Source of the DNA: Sutterella sp.
GTDB lineage: Bacteria; Pseudomonadota; Gammaproteobacteria; Burkholderiales; Burkholderiaceae_F
DNA: 42,569 bases
NCBI GenBank assembly: GCA_020025965.1
Contig: JAHHRG010000011.1
Coordinates: 1-42,569 of the forward strand
Reading direction: 5' to 3'
Shown here: piece after piece, positions 25,964 to 35,046 of the stretch
Layout of the letters: each line of letters starts with the position of its first letter
Numbering within the stretch: position 1 is the stretch's first letter
Program-made: the position numbers and the translations under genes
The notes under the pieces: model-generated
What the model saw: only the letters and a program-made list of their open reading frames with translations
Told to the model about the DNA's origin: nothing
Database searches by the model: none

Positions 25964-26074
25964 CTTCCCAGTTGGCACGTGGGCGAGCATGCCTGTTGTA
26001 AGACCCGAAATCAGTCGGGCGGACTCGTAAGGCCGTCAGGGCGACCGACAAACAAACTAGGAATTTATTTAAAA
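25964..26074 (+). promoter_or_regulatory. Structured 5' leader of rpmE2
   Basis: The untranslated leader of the bL31 gene can form several short stems: GGCA/TGCC (25974-25993 area), CCCGA/TCGGG around 26003-26018 and a GGCCG/CGACC-type pairing near 26031-26046. GTAAG occurs twice. bL31 leaders that bind the protein are known in other phyla. Autoregulation here is an inference. Confidence 0.4.
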
Positions 26075-26326
26075 ATGAAAAAAGGCATTCATCCTGAATA
26101 TCGCGAAGTCGCTTTCGTCGACATGTCCATCAACAAGACGTTCATCATCCCGTCCGCCGTTCAGACGCGCGAAACGGTTGAAATCGATGGCGTGACCTAC
26201 CCGATGTTCAAGCTCGATACGTCTTCCGCCAGCCACCCGTTCTACACGGGCGCTCAGACGCGTATCGTCGAAGCCGGCCGCGTTGAAAAGTTCCGCGCCA
26301 AGTACGCCAAGGCCATGGCCAAGTAA
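26075..26326 (+). CDS. rpmE2: 50S ribosomal protein bL31, type B
   Basis: An 83-residue ribosomal protein, MKKGIHPEYREVAFVDMS at its start. It lacks the CxxC zinc pairs of the type A form (C+), so it is the zinc-independent paralogue, which in many bacteria replaces the zinc form when zinc is low. The ATG at 26075 is chosen; AGGA lies about 12 bases upstream and the longer frame from 25979 reads through the leader. It has its own promoter and two terminators in tandem. A Zur site is not obvious. Confidence 0.96.
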   Translation: MKKGIHPEYREVAFVDMSINKTFIIPSAVQTRETVEIDGVTYPMFKLDTSSASHPFYTGAQTRIVEAGRVEKFRAKYAKAMAK

Positions 26327-26344
26327 TTTGCTTGCGCTGCCGTT

Positions 26345-26374
26345 GCAGAGTTTCTCAAAACTCTGCGGCGCTTT
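26345..26374 (+). terminator. First terminator of rpmE2
   Basis: Perfect 9-base arms GCAGAGTTT/AAACTCTGC around CTCA, with further outer pairing of GCGC and GCC, followed by CTTTTC. Confidence 0.75.
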
Positions 26375-26381
26375 TCGCGAC

Positions 26382-26423
26382 AAAAAGGGCAGTTCCCGAT
26401 TTTTTCGGACTGCCCTTTTCTTT
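26382..26423 (+). terminator. Second terminator of rpmE2
   Basis: Arms AAAAGGGCAGT/ACTGCCCTTTT enclose an inner CCGA/TCGG hairpin and are followed by CTTTG. It insulates the ribosomal gene from the next operon. Confidence 0.85.
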
Positions 26424-26474
26424 GTCCGCAAATAAGCGGACAATACCAACCATATTCTTCGACAAGGTATCGCC

Positions 26475-28223
26475 GTGCTCAGTCAACGCTCCACCCCCGT
26501 CAAAATGTCTCAGGAAGCCGCCAGCAAACTCCCCCGCTGGAGTCTTATCGGTCTCCTTGTTGTCTTTGCCTGTGCCGGTTTATGGAACGGAGACTTCTGG
26601 ACCACGCGCGATGCTGAAAGTTTCGCGACCGCCATGTCGATGCTCAACGGCACGGGCGTCGAAACATTTCTGCCCATTATTGTTGACAGCCCAATTACCT
26701 CTCACGGTCCTCTGACTGCTTGGGTCTCTGCTCTCTTTATTTCTCTTTTCGGCGAATCGGGTGTCCTCTCTCTAATGAGTGACGTCACGGCCACACACCT
26801 CGCCGCCGCCTTCTGGTTTGCCGGCACCACCATCGCCCTTTGGTACGGTACCTGGTATCTTGCGCGGCGCCAGGAAGCACAGCCAATTGCTTTTGCCTTC
26901 GGGGGCGAAGCATCCCCCCGTGACTACAGCCGAGTGGTAGCCGACAGTACCGTGCTTCTTTTTGTCGCAACATTCGGGATCGTTACACGACAACACGAAG
27001 CTATCTCCGACACAGCACTTCTTACGATGACGGCACTCAACTTCTACGGTCTGAGTTCCGCTCTGCGCCGTCCGCTGATCGGGATGTTTGTTGCTGGCTT
27101 TGCCGCCGGTGCCGCTCTGTTGGCATCGACCGTCTTCGCAGGCTTCTGGCTTCTTGTCGGTTCCATATTGGTAACGAGCCTCGTGAACACGTACCCGAGC
27201 GTCCGCCCGAAGCGCTTGACCGCACTCCTCTCCGGAACTGTCGCAGGCTTCTTCATTTGGCCGCTTCTAGCCTTCCTTTTTTATCCGTCCGAAGCCACCG
27301 CATGGTTCTCTCTTTGGGCGGCTGACCAGGCTTCTCTCTTCGGTTTGACCACCGCCGATACCTATCTCTGGTTCACGAAGAATGCCGTCTGGTATCTATG
27401 TCCGATTTGGCCCTTCGTACTGTGGGGGCTGTATACCTGGCGTCGTCATCTTCGCCTTAAGTTGACGCACCTCTACGTTCCTTTCATCCTCGTTTTGACG
27501 GGGCTCTTTGCGACGATTTTCTCCTCGCATCAGGCCGCCGACTCGGTCTTTTTGACTTTCCTTCCTCCCATGGCGGTATTGGCCGCCTTCGGTCTCGTGA
27601 CTGTTCGTCGCGATCAGGAAAATGTTCTTGATTGGTTCTCTATTTCGATCTTTACGCTTGGTCTTCTGACGCTCTGGGCCTATTGGTTTGCCTGGCTTAC
27701 AGCTTTTGCGCCAAAGATGGCCAAGTCAGTCCAGATGCTTGCTCCAGGAAGTACACCGTCCTTTGACAGCGGCCTCGTTCTTGCTGTCGTGACGTCCTTG
27801 TTCTGGCTCATCTTCGTCGGCTGGCGCCTCACACACCGCCCCGTCGTCGCCTGGCGCGGTCCATGGCTTTGCGCCCTCGGAATGACCGCAACCGTTGCAT
27901 CCTCGATCGGTCTTTATCACACTGGCATTACACACAACCGTTCCTACGAACCAATCGTCTCCGCCGTCACGGATGTGCTCGACGAACACGGTTATACCCC
28001 GACCGATATCGTTTGTGGCAACGGTGTCCCGCCGGCCGTTCAGGGGCTCTTCCTTCACTACGGTGACATCCGCATCGAAACTCATCGTCAGCCAGAGGCT
28101 TGTCGTTTTACCATTCACCGCGATCGCAACAGTCAAGTCCATCACGATGGCATGGTCGGCTCCGCAGTCAGCCGTCCGCATACCGACGAATCCTTTACCG
28201 TTACAGAATCTCCCGGACTCTAA
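26475..28223 (+). CDS. GT-C (ArnT/PMT-like) membrane glycosyltransferase
   Basis: A 582-residue inner-membrane protein with about a dozen hydrophobic segments and a C-terminal soluble region of about 90 residues. The first external loop carries NGDFWTTRDAESFATAMSML, the position of the acidic catalytic motif in GT-C enzymes that use polyprenyl-phosphate sugars, and later SPITSHGPLTAWVSAL. Members decorate lipid A, glycans or proteins in the periplasm; donor and acceptor are unknown. The GTG at 26475 is chosen because AAGG stands 7 bases before it; the ATG at 26505 has none. The next gene begins 3 bases after its stop. Confidence 0.75.
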   Translation: MLSQRSTPVKMSQEAASKLPRWSLIGLLVVFACAGLWNGDFWTTRDAESFATAMSMLNGTGVETFLPIIVDSPITSHGPLTAWVSALFISLFGESGVLSLMSDVTATHLAAAFWFAGTTIALWYGTWYLARRQEAQPIAFAFGGEASPRDYSRVVADSTVLLFVATFGIVTRQHEAISDTALLTMTALNFYGLSSALRRPLIGMFVAGFAAGAALLASTVFAGFWLLVGSILVTSLVNTYPSVRPKRLTALLSGTVAGFFIWPLLAFLFYPSEATAWFSLWAADQASLFGLTTADTYLWFTKNAVWYLCPIWPFVLWGLYTWRRHLRLKLTHLYVPFILVLTGLFATIFSSHQAADSVFLTFLPPMAVLAAFGLVTVRRDQENVLDWFSISIFTLGLLTLWAYWFAWLTAFAPKMAKSVQMLAPGSTPSFDSGLVLAVVTSLFWLIFVGWRLTHRPVVAWRGPWLCALGMTATVASSIGLYHTGITHNRSYEPIVSAVTDVLDEHGYTPTDIVCGNGVPPAVQGLFLHYGDIRIETHRQPEACRFTIHRDRNSQVHHDGMVGSAVSRPHTDESFTVTESPGL

Positions 28224-28226
28224 GCC

Positions 28227-29636
28227 ATGTCGAAGCTTGCCCCTCCGAGCACTTCCTTCAAGTCGCTCTTTAAACTTGCCGGCCCCATCTTCGTTGCAAA
28301 TCTCGCCATTATCGGCGGGGGCACCATTGACACCATCATGGCCGGTCAATTGGGCAAGGATCACTTGGCCGCTGTTGCCCTCGGTCTTGCCGCTACGATC
28401 TGTGTGCTGATGGGATTGGTCGGCGTCCTCCAGAGTCTGTCTCCCATTGCCGGGCATCACTTCGGTGCACGGCAATACGAAAAGGTCGGTGAAGAGCTCC
28501 AGCAAAATCTCTGGCTTGCCGTCTTCCTTTGCATCTTCGGCGTCCCCCTTCTCCTTTATACGAATCTCTGGACGACCATGGGACAAGTTGAAGGCGACGT
28601 GGCTCGCATGGCCTCACAATTTCTGACCTTCACAGCCATTTGTCTTCCCGGTTCACTCTTCGGGCGAACCTTTATTTCGGTCTTTGCCGCCATTTCTCGA
28701 CCGCGAGTAACGATGTGGGTTTCGCTCGGCATGTTGGCTCTGAAAGCTCCACTTAACGCTGTCTTTATGTACGGGCTTTTTGGAATGCCAGCCCTGGGCG
28801 GTGCCGGATCCGGCGTTTCTTTCGGGATTCTCTCGGTTCTCTCCTGCCTTTTGTACCTCATCATTTGGATGCGTTCGCCCTATTGCAAAAAAATGCATGC
28901 GTCGAAATTTCATTGGCCGCGTTGGACGCTTATTAAAGAACAACTTCACGTCGGTGTGCCTATCGGACTCTCGACCTTCTTTGAAGTCTCGAGTTTTACT
29001 CTCATGGCGATCTTCATTTCTCGCTTCGGGTCAGGCACCATTTCCGCTCACCAGATCGTGGGAAACCTCACATCGATGTGCTACATGATCCCGCTCTCAA
29101 CAGGGATTGCCACGTCAGTCCTTGTCGCTCAGTGTCTCGGCTCCAAGTGGCCGTCTATTGCCTATATGGTCTTGAAGCGATCCTTGATCGCAGCCGTCGG
29201 TATCGCGACTTTGATTGTCACTTTCCTTATGTTTGCCCGTTTTTACGTCGTTCCGCTTTATACCGCTGACCCTGACGTACAGAAACTAGCCAGTACTCTC
29301 TTGATCTTCGGTTGCTGCTATCACGTCTTTGATGCCCTCCAGGCTGTGAGTTCCTTCGCACTCCGCGGCTATCGCGTCACAAAACTCCCGATGATGATTT
29401 ACGGCGTTATGCTCTGGGGAGTCGGTTTGGGCGGCGGTTACTATGCGGCCTTCCATGCCGAAATCTTTGGCGGCCCCTACGGCGTTTTCGGCTTCTGGGG
29501 TTGCACGTCCCTCGGACTTATCATGACGGGGCTTACGCTTGCCGCCATGGCTCTCTGGGTCGGTCGTCATCGAGCTGAAGACGATCTGCATACGGCTGAA
29601 GAAATCGAAGCTGCTCGCATCGTTTCTCAAGCCTAA
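28227..29636 (+). CDS. MATE-family multidrug/cation antiporter (NorM-like)
   Basis: A 469-residue inner-membrane exporter with 12 predicted segments in two repeats. Typical sequences are the early LAGPIFVANLAIIGGGTIDT and LGKDHLAAVALG, and the second-half counterpart GVPIGLSTFFEVSSFTLMAI. NorM-type pumps use Na+ or H+ to expel cationic drugs; the substrate here is unknown. It begins 3 bases after the glycosyltransferase stop with no clear Shine-Dalgarno, so translation is probably coupled. Confidence 0.92.
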   Translation: MSKLAPPSTSFKSLFKLAGPIFVANLAIIGGGTIDTIMAGQLGKDHLAAVALGLAATICVLMGLVGVLQSLSPIAGHHFGARQYEKVGEELQQNLWLAVFLCIFGVPLLLYTNLWTTMGQVEGDVARMASQFLTFTAICLPGSLFGRTFISVFAAISRPRVTMWVSLGMLALKAPLNAVFMYGLFGMPALGGAGSGVSFGILSVLSCLLYLIIWMRSPYCKKMHASKFHWPRWTLIKEQLHVGVPIGLSTFFEVSSFTLMAIFISRFGSGTISAHQIVGNLTSMCYMIPLSTGIATSVLVAQCLGSKWPSIAYMVLKRSLIAAVGIATLIVTFLMFARFYVVPLYTADPDVQKLASTLLIFGCCYHVFDALQAVSSFALRGYRVTKLPMMIYGVMLWGVGLGGGYYAAFHAEIFGGPYGVFGFWGCTSLGLIMTGLTLAAMALWVGRHRAEDDLHTAEEIEAARIVSQA

Positions 29637-29650
29637 ATCGCTATGTTCCG

Positions 29651-29684
29651 TCGCGCCGACTCTCTAGGATCGGCGCGATTGATT
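29651..29684 (+). terminator. First hairpin after the MATE gene
   Basis: Perfect 9-base arms TCGCGCCGA/TCGGCGCGA followed by TTGATTTT. The T tract is weak. Confidence 0.55.
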
Positions 29685-29704
29685 TTGCCGAATTCTGATA
29701 ACAG

Positions 29705-29740
29705 AAAACCCCGCAAGACTGCTCTTGCGGGGTTTTGTTT
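29705..29740. terminator. Bidirectional terminator between MATE and htpX
   Basis: A 14-base perfect stem AAAACCCCGCAAGA/TCTTGCGGGGTTTT with a CTGC loop, flanked by A and T runs. Confidence 0.92.
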
Positions 29741-29778
29741 GGAAACGTCAGGGTGCTTATACAAAGCGCCCGTATTGA

Positions 29779-30672
29779 TTAGTAGCGGTGATTTTCAAGC
29801 GCTGCAATACGATCTTCGATCGAAGGATGGGTTGCAAAGAGCGAACCAATACCGCCGGAAATACCAAAGCCCTTGACGGAACCCGGCAGTTCGTTGGCTT
29901 CCACACCGCCCAAACGGCGCAGAGCATTGATCATCGGCTGTTCGCTCCCCATGATGCGGGCAGAACCAGCATCGGCATGGAATTCGCGATAGCGCGAGAA
30001 AGCGGCGACAACCATACCGGCCAAGAAACCGAGAGCGATGTCGAGCACGATGCTCGTAACGTAATAGCCCATACCCGGAGCATCGTCTTCGTTACGAAGA
30101 ATCTGACGGTCGACAACCCAACCAACCAAGCGAGAAGCAAATACGACGAAGGTATTAAGCACCCCCTGAAGAAGCGTCTGCGTGACCATGTCACCGTTCT
30201 TGACGTGAGAAAGTTCGTGACCCAACACGGCTTCGACTTCGTCACGGTTCATGATCTGAAGAAGACCGGTCGAAACGGCCACCAAAGCGTGAGATGCAGA
30301 CGGACCCGTTGCAAAGGCATTGGGTTCGCCATCATAAATACCGACTTCCGGCATCGGGATGCCAGCCTTAGCACTCTGACGGGCGATCACGTCAACGAGA
30401 TAGGCCTCGAGGCCCGGTTGCGGATTGTTGGTATCAATCATCTGCAAACCCATAGTCATCTTGGCCATCTGCTTGCTCATGAGCAAAGAGATGAAGGAAC
30501 CGGTAAAGCCGATCACCATAGAGAAGATAAAGAGGGTACCGATATTGAGGGATTTACCCGACATCGTCCCGAAGTTGACGCCGAACACCATCTGGACGAC
30601 GGTGAGCACCACCGAGAGCATAAGAAAGATGGCGAGGTTGGCAAGAACCAGAAGGCCGATGCGCTTAAACAT
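29779..30672 (-). CDS. htpX: Membrane zinc protease HtpX
   Basis: Inner-membrane metalloprotease that cleaves misfolded membrane proteins together with FtsH. 297 residues. Two N-terminal membrane segments (residues 5-30 and 43-65) precede the zinc motif HELSH at 152-156; the third ligand is in SRYREFHADAGSA. A later hydrophobic pair completes the fold. The ATG at 30672 matches the family start MFKRIGLLVLANLAIF with GGA 6 bases before it; the longer frame to 30753 is unlikely. It is downstream of lapB with a 169-base gap. Confidence 0.95.
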   Translation of the reverse strand: MFKRIGLLVLANLAIFLMLSVVLTVVQMVFGVNFGTMSGKSLNIGTLFIFSMVIGFTGSFISLLMSKQMAKMTMGLQMIDTNNPQPGLEAYLVDVIARQSAKAGIPMPEVGIYDGEPNAFATGPSASHALVAVSTGLLQIMNRDEVEAVLGHELSHVKNGDMVTQTLLQGVLNTFVVFASRLVGWVVDRQILRNEDDAPGMGYYVTSIVLDIALGFLAGMVVAAFSRYREFHADAGSARIMGSEQPMINALRRLGGVEANELPGSVKGFGISGGIGSLFATHPSIEDRIAALENHRY

Positions 30673-30841
30673 AGTTTTCCACTGTCCTTTTAATTTTGAT
30701 AGGAAATAGCGAGCGATTTGTAGAAAATCGACGCGGGCAAAATCATCGCTCATATAGCCCGAACGTCAGTTGAAGAATATTTATTGTATTGGGTAGAGAG
30801 CTTTCGTTCCATTTCCAAAAGCCCTCCAATTGTTACCAATC

Positions 30842-32014
30842 TTAGTGACGCGGTTTGGCATCTTCGAGACGACGCGGCGGGAAACTGTCCCAAGCTCCGC
30901 AACCGAGGCAATGCCAGGAGAAGTTTGAGGCGAGGAAACCACACTTCGAGCATTGGTAACGAGCCAAACGACGGGAGTGACGTTGCAGAAGAGAACTCAG
31001 GAGTTTCGTCTGTTCGTCCCCCGGATTTTCTTTAAGTCGCAAAGCGATGAGTGTGGAGAAAGCCGAAAGACTCGGATGCTCGCTCAAGATGCCTACCACG
31101 GATTGCGCAGCAACGGCATTGCCTTCCAAAGCGGCAATACGATTGACACACTCTTCCATCACGTCTATACCAGCGCTTTCAGCCAAGGCATGATGTAAAA
31201 GTGAAATGGCTTCGTCTTTCTGCCCGGCTTCGAGCATTGCATCGGCGATCTTACCCACAACAAGCGGTAGGTAGTCGGGATGCACCTTCATTACGTTGGT
31301 CCATAGAGCGAGAGCACGTTCGCGTTCACCAAGCGATGCAGATACGGCCCCTGCGAGAATATTGGCGCGAACAGCGTCGGGACACTTCAGGACGGCGTTA
31401 TTGACATGTTCGTTCGCAAGGTGCAAATCCTTACGACGAACAGCCACCTCGGCCAATTCGCAGTAGTAGTGCGCGATTTCCTGAGCATGGTCTTCACCGC
31501 CTCTGGCTTCCAACTGACGAGCAACGTCAATGGCAGCCGTCCATTCGTGTTCCGTGCAGTAAATCATCAGGAGCGCACGCAGAGCGTCCAAATGTTCGCT
31601 CGGATTTTCAAGGAGGCGACGATAGGTCTCTTCAGCACGATCAAACAAACCTGCGCGCAGGAAGTCTTCGCCAAGTTCTTTCAAAGCCTTAACCCGATCT
31701 TTTTCAGGAATGTCTTCACGATTGACGAGATGATTGTGCAGTTTGATGGCGCGTTCGAATTCACCGCGGCGACGGAAAAGCGTACCGAGCACATGGTGTA
31801 GTTCGATAAGTTCGGGATCGAGCCGAACCACTTCAATAAAGGAATCAATCGCTTTGTCGGGATGTTCGCTCATCAAAAGCGCTACGCCGCGAGAATAAGC
31901 CTCGGGAATGCTTCGGCTGTGAATCAGCTCTTCACGCACACTGTGACCGCGGGCCCACCAGCCGGCGCCAAACAAAATCGGAATCAGTACTAAGTACCAA
32001 AGTTCGAAGTCCAT
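30842..32014 (-). CDS. lapB: LPS assembly regulator LapB (YciM)
   Basis: Inner-membrane TPR protein that hands LpxC to FtsH and so limits LPS synthesis. 390 residues. It has an N-terminal anchor (residues 5-22), then about nine TPR repeats and a C-terminal rubredoxin-like knuckle CSKCG and CLGCG. The usual partner gene lapA, expected between ihfB and lapB, is not present; only a terminator and about 140 bases separate them. The ribosome site before 32014 is weak. Confidence 0.94.
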   Translation of the reverse strand: MDFELWYLVLIPILFGAGWWARGHSVREELIHSRSIPEAYSRGVALLMSEHPDKAIDSFIEVVRLDPELIELHHVLGTLFRRRGEFERAIKLHNHLVNREDIPEKDRVKALKELGEDFLRAGLFDRAEETYRRLLENPSEHLDALRALLMIYCTEHEWTAAIDVARQLEARGGEDHAQEIAHYYCELAEVAVRRKDLHLANEHVNNAVLKCPDAVRANILAGAVSASLGERERALALWTNVMKVHPDYLPLVVGKIADAMLEAGQKDEAISLLHHALAESAGIDVMEECVNRIAALEGNAVAAQSVVGILSEHPSLSAFSTLIALRLKENPGDEQTKLLSSLLQRHSRRLARYQCSKCGFLASNFSWHCLGCGAWDSFPPRRLEDAKPRH

Positions 32015-32138
32015 ATCGTCGTCTTTTAGATCGGGAATTTGATATATCGCATTTTTGCACGCTCAAAAGAATAAAACCAGTTTTCGTAAGAAAACGCGTC
32101 TCTTCTGGGCGATCTTCTAGATATCAGGGCTCTTTTTC

Positions 32139-32190
32139 TGAAAATGAAAAAGCTGCCGGCACAAATATGCGGCAGCCTTTTCATTTTCAG
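32139..32190 (-). terminator. Terminator of the rpsA-ihfB operon
   Basis: A long hairpin: CTGAAAATGAAAA and GCTGCCG on one arm, CGGCAGC and TTTTCATTTTCAG on the other, with a loop of about 11 bases and a T-rich end on the minus strand. Confidence 0.85.
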
Positions 32191-32226
32191 TTCCTTCGAC
32201 TCTTTCGAATCGAAGGAACCGGAGCT

Positions 32227-32547
32227 TTACTCGGAACGAGCTTTTTCTTCCACGAGGCGCTGGAAATCGACCGTTTCACGCATCGCCTTACCAGCACGGA
32301 AGTGCACGGTGTAGCGCGGCGGCACGTCTACCGTTTTTCCACTAAGGGGATTACGGCCACGACGAGCGGGACGATACTTCACAGCAAACGTACCGAAACC
32401 GCGGATTTCGATGCGATTACCGTCGATCAAAGCGTCTTCGATCGTAGTAACAATCGTCGAAACGATTCGCTGGCAGGTTCGTTCAGGAATATCAAGCCGT
32501 TCGGCAAGTTCACTCACCAACATGGATCTGATCATGGTTTCACCCAT
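32227..32547 (-). CDS. ihfB: Integration host factor, beta subunit
   Basis: DNA-bending protein of the HU/IHF family. 106 residues. MIRSMLVSELAERL, then RIEIRGFGTFAVKYRPARRG and NPLSGKTVDVPPRYTVHF form the beta arms that wrap DNA, with Pro at the intercalating tip. The ATG at 32547 has a near-perfect AGGAGG 6 bases upstream; a second ATG four codons on matches the E. coli start more closely but lacks this site. It starts 22 bases after rpsA, the normal rpsA-ihfB pair. Confidence 0.94.
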   Translation of the reverse strand: MGETMIRSMLVSELAERLDIPERTCQRIVSTIVTTIEDALIDGNRIEIRGFGTFAVKYRPARRGRNPLSGKTVDVPPRYTVHFRAGKAMRETVDFQRLVEEKARSE

Positions 32548-32569
32548 GGCATCCTCCTATCGGTGAAGA

Positions 32570-34258
32570 TTACTTCTGTTCGAGCTTAGCCTTAAGCAGA
32601 GCACCGAGGTTCGTCGTACCGGCGTTAGCGTCGGCATTGAGACGATCGAGGGCGTCACGAGCTTCGGCAGCGTCCTTAGCCTTGATGGAAAGCTGGATGC
32701 TGCGGTTCTTGCGATCGAGGTTCGTGATGAGAGCTTCGAGTTCATCACCAACGGTGAGGCGAGTCGTAGCGTCGTCAACGCGATCCGTGGCGATTTCGCT
32801 GGAGCGGAGGTAGCCTTCAACTTCGTTGCCGAGGTCGATAACGGCGCCCTTGGCATCAACGGACTTCACCGTGCCCTTGACGAGGGTGTTCTTGTCGTGC
32901 GTGGAAACGAACGTGGAGAACGGGTCACCGCCGAGCTGCTTGATGCCGAGGGAGATACGTTCACGTTCCGTGTCGATAGCGAGAACCACAGCTTCAACTT
33001 CGTCGCCCTTCTTGTACTTGCGAACGGCTTCTTCACCGGATTCGTTCCAGGAGAGGTCGGACAAGTGAACGAGGCCGTCAATACCGCCGGGAAGGCCGAT
33101 AAAGACACCGAAGTCCGTGATGGACTTGATCTGGCCGGCAACCTTGTCGCCCTTCTTGTAGGACTGAGCGAAATCTTCCCAGGGATTCGGCTTGCACTGC
33201 TTCATACCGAGGGAGATACGACGACGATCTTCATCGATGTCGAGGACCATGATTTCAACTTCGTCACCGAGCTGAACAACCTTGCGCGGATCGACGTTCT
33301 TATTCGTCCAATCCATTTCGGAAACGTGGACGAGACCTTCGATACCGGCTTCGACTTCAACGAAAGCACCGTAGTCGGTAATGTTCGTGACCTTGCCGAA
33401 GAGACGGGTGCCCTGCGGGTAGCGACGAGCGATACCGACCCAGGGATCTTCACCGAGCTGCTTGAGACCGAGGGAAACGCGGTTCTTTTCCTTGTCGAAC
33501 TTGAGAACCTTAGCTTCGAGTTCCTGACCGACCTGAACAACTTCGCTCGGGTGGCGGACACGACGCCAAGCGAGGTCCGTGATGTGGAGAAGACCGTCGA
33601 TGCCGCCGAGGTCGACGAAAGCACCGTAGTCGGTGATGTTCTTGACGATGCCCTTAACAACAGCACCTTCAACGAGGGTTTCGAGAAGCTTGGCGCGTTC
33701 TTCACCCATGTTGGCTTCAACGACGGCGCGGCGAGAAACAACAACGTTGTTGCGCTTGCGATCGAGCTTGATAACCTTGAATTCGAAGGACTTGCCTTCG
33801 TACGGCGTCGTGTCCTTGACCGGACGGGTGTCAACGAGAGAACCCGGGAGGAAGGCGCGGATGCCGTTGGTCATGACGGTGAGACCGCCCTTGACCTTGC
33901 CCGTAACCGTACCGGTAACGAGGTCACCAGTTTCGAGAGCCTTTTCGAGGTTCATCCAGGCGGCGAGGCGCTTGGCCTTGTCGCGGCTGAGGATCGTATC
34001 ACCGTAGCCGTTTTCCACGGATTCGATAGCGACGGAGACGAAGTCGCCCGGCTGGACGGTCACTTCACCGTTGTCATCCTTGAATTCGTCGATGGAAACG
34101 TAGGATTCGCTCTTGAGGCCGGCGTTCACGACGACAAAGTTGTAGTCAACACGGACAACTTCAGCGGTGATGACGGCGCCCTGGCGCATTTCCTGCTGAG
34201 CGAGGCTTTCGGCAAAGAGCTCGGCGAAAGATTCGGACATTTTGGTTTCGTTGGTCAT
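32570..34258 (-). CDS. rpsA: 30S ribosomal protein bS1
   Basis: mRNA-binding ribosomal protein with six S1 domains. 562 residues. The first two bind the ribosome (RVDYNFVVVNAGLKSE; MTNGIRAFLPGSL); the next four bind RNA and carry repeated sequences of the type VKNITDYGAFVDLGGIDGLL and ITDYGAFVEVEAGIEGLVHV. It is very close to E. coli S1 over its full length. An antisense frame of 455 codons over this gene is a composition artefact. A terminator separates it from cmk, so it has its own promoter. Confidence 0.97.
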   Translation of the reverse strand: MTNETKMSESFAELFAESLAQQEMRQGAVITAEVVRVDYNFVVVNAGLKSESYVSIDEFKDDNGEVTVQPGDFVSVAIESVENGYGDTILSRDKAKRLAAWMNLEKALETGDLVTGTVTGKVKGGLTVMTNGIRAFLPGSLVDTRPVKDTTPYEGKSFEFKVIKLDRKRNNVVVSRRAVVEANMGEERAKLLETLVEGAVVKGIVKNITDYGAFVDLGGIDGLLHITDLAWRRVRHPSEVVQVGQELEAKVLKFDKEKNRVSLGLKQLGEDPWVGIARRYPQGTRLFGKVTNITDYGAFVEVEAGIEGLVHVSEMDWTNKNVDPRKVVQLGDEVEIMVLDIDEDRRRISLGMKQCKPNPWEDFAQSYKKGDKVAGQIKSITDFGVFIGLPGGIDGLVHLSDLSWNESGEEAVRKYKKGDEVEAVVLAIDTERERISLGIKQLGGDPFSTFVSTHDKNTLVKGTVKSVDAKGAVIDLGNEVEGYLRSSEIATDRVDDATTRLTVGDELEALITNLDRKNRSIQLSIKAKDAAEARDALDRLNADANAGTTNLGALLKAKLEQK

Positions 34259-34315
34259 TATTAAAAATGAAATAAAAGCACACCCGCAGAGTTTGAAGTC
34301 ATTGGGTGGAGTTGA

Positions 34316-34348
34316 TAAAAAGAGCCGCCGTTGATTTTTCGGCGACTC
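34316..34348 (-). terminator. Terminator of cmk
   Basis: On the minus strand GAGTCGCCG and CGGCGGCTC pair (one G-T) around a 9-base loop and are followed by TTTTTATC. Confidence 0.85.
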
Positions 34349-34380
34349 CGGAAAAAATTCGAATGGCTATTCTACGACAA

Positions 34381-35046
34381 TTATTGAGCGTCGTTCCACC
34401 AAGTCAGCACTTTTTTTACGACTTCTTCAATTCCCATATCTGAAGTGTCAAGAATTCGTGCATCATCAGCAGGTTTGAGCGGTGCCGTCTCACGCTTACT
34501 GTCTCTCCTGTCGCGCTCTTCAAGATCGGCCGTTAGCGCCTCCAGATCAGCCGTTTCACCGCGACCGATAAGCTGCTTGTAGCGTCGTTCCGCACGAACA
34601 CGGGCAGTTGCGGTCATAAAAACCTTGAGCCGTGCGTCCGGAAAAACAACAGTGCCCATATCTCGGCCATCAGCCACAAGTCCCGGCAACTGAGCAGCTT
34701 TCTTCTGCAATTCGAAAAGTGCGCAACGCACCCCTGGAATCACGGCTACGCGACTCGTTGCGGCACTCACCTCTTCGGAGCGAATAGCGAGCGTGACATC
34801 TTCCCCTTCAAGGAAAATACGACCGTCCTTAAAAACAGGAGAAAGCTTCTCGGCCACAGCCGTCAACGATTCGGCATCATCAAGAGACACGCCCGCCTTC
34901 AGCGCAGCCAAGGTCGCAATGCGGTACAAAGCACCGCTGTCGAGGTAATGGAAGCCGAGGGAGGCAGCCACGCGTTCGGCGATCGTACCCTTGCCGCTGG
35001 CGGCCGGACCGTCGAGCGTTATTACCGGAATAGACTTGTCAGACAT
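34381..35046 (-). CDS. cmk: Cytidylate kinase
   Basis: Phosphorylates CMP and dCMP. 221 residues. The P-loop TLDGPAASGKGTIA is at residues 10-23; YLDSGALYRIATLAAL follows; VADGRDMGTVVFPDA and the LID segment RAERRYKQLIGRG are also typical. In most Burkholderiales aroA lies directly upstream; here it is serC. The ribosome site GGTGA before 35046 is weak. Confidence 0.95.
   Translation of the reverse strand: MSDKSIPVITLDGPAASGKGTIAERVAASLGFHYLDSGALYRIATLAALKAGVSLDDAESLTAVAEKLSPVFKDGRIFLEGEDVTLAIRSEEVSAATSRVAVIPGVRCALFELQKKAAQLPGLVADGRDMGTVVFPDARLKVFMTATARVRAERRYKQLIGRGETADLEALTADLEERDRRDSKRETAPLKPADDARILDTSDMGIEEVVKKVLTWWNDAQ

Noticed and set aside
29788..30693. Open frame of 301 codons opposite htpX
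   Set aside because: His- and Thr-rich translation typical of antisense frames; htpX is certain on the other strand.
32897..34264. Open frame of 455 codons opposite rpsA
   Set aside because: Antisense shadow of the highly expressed rpsA. Its repeats mirror the S1 domain repeats.
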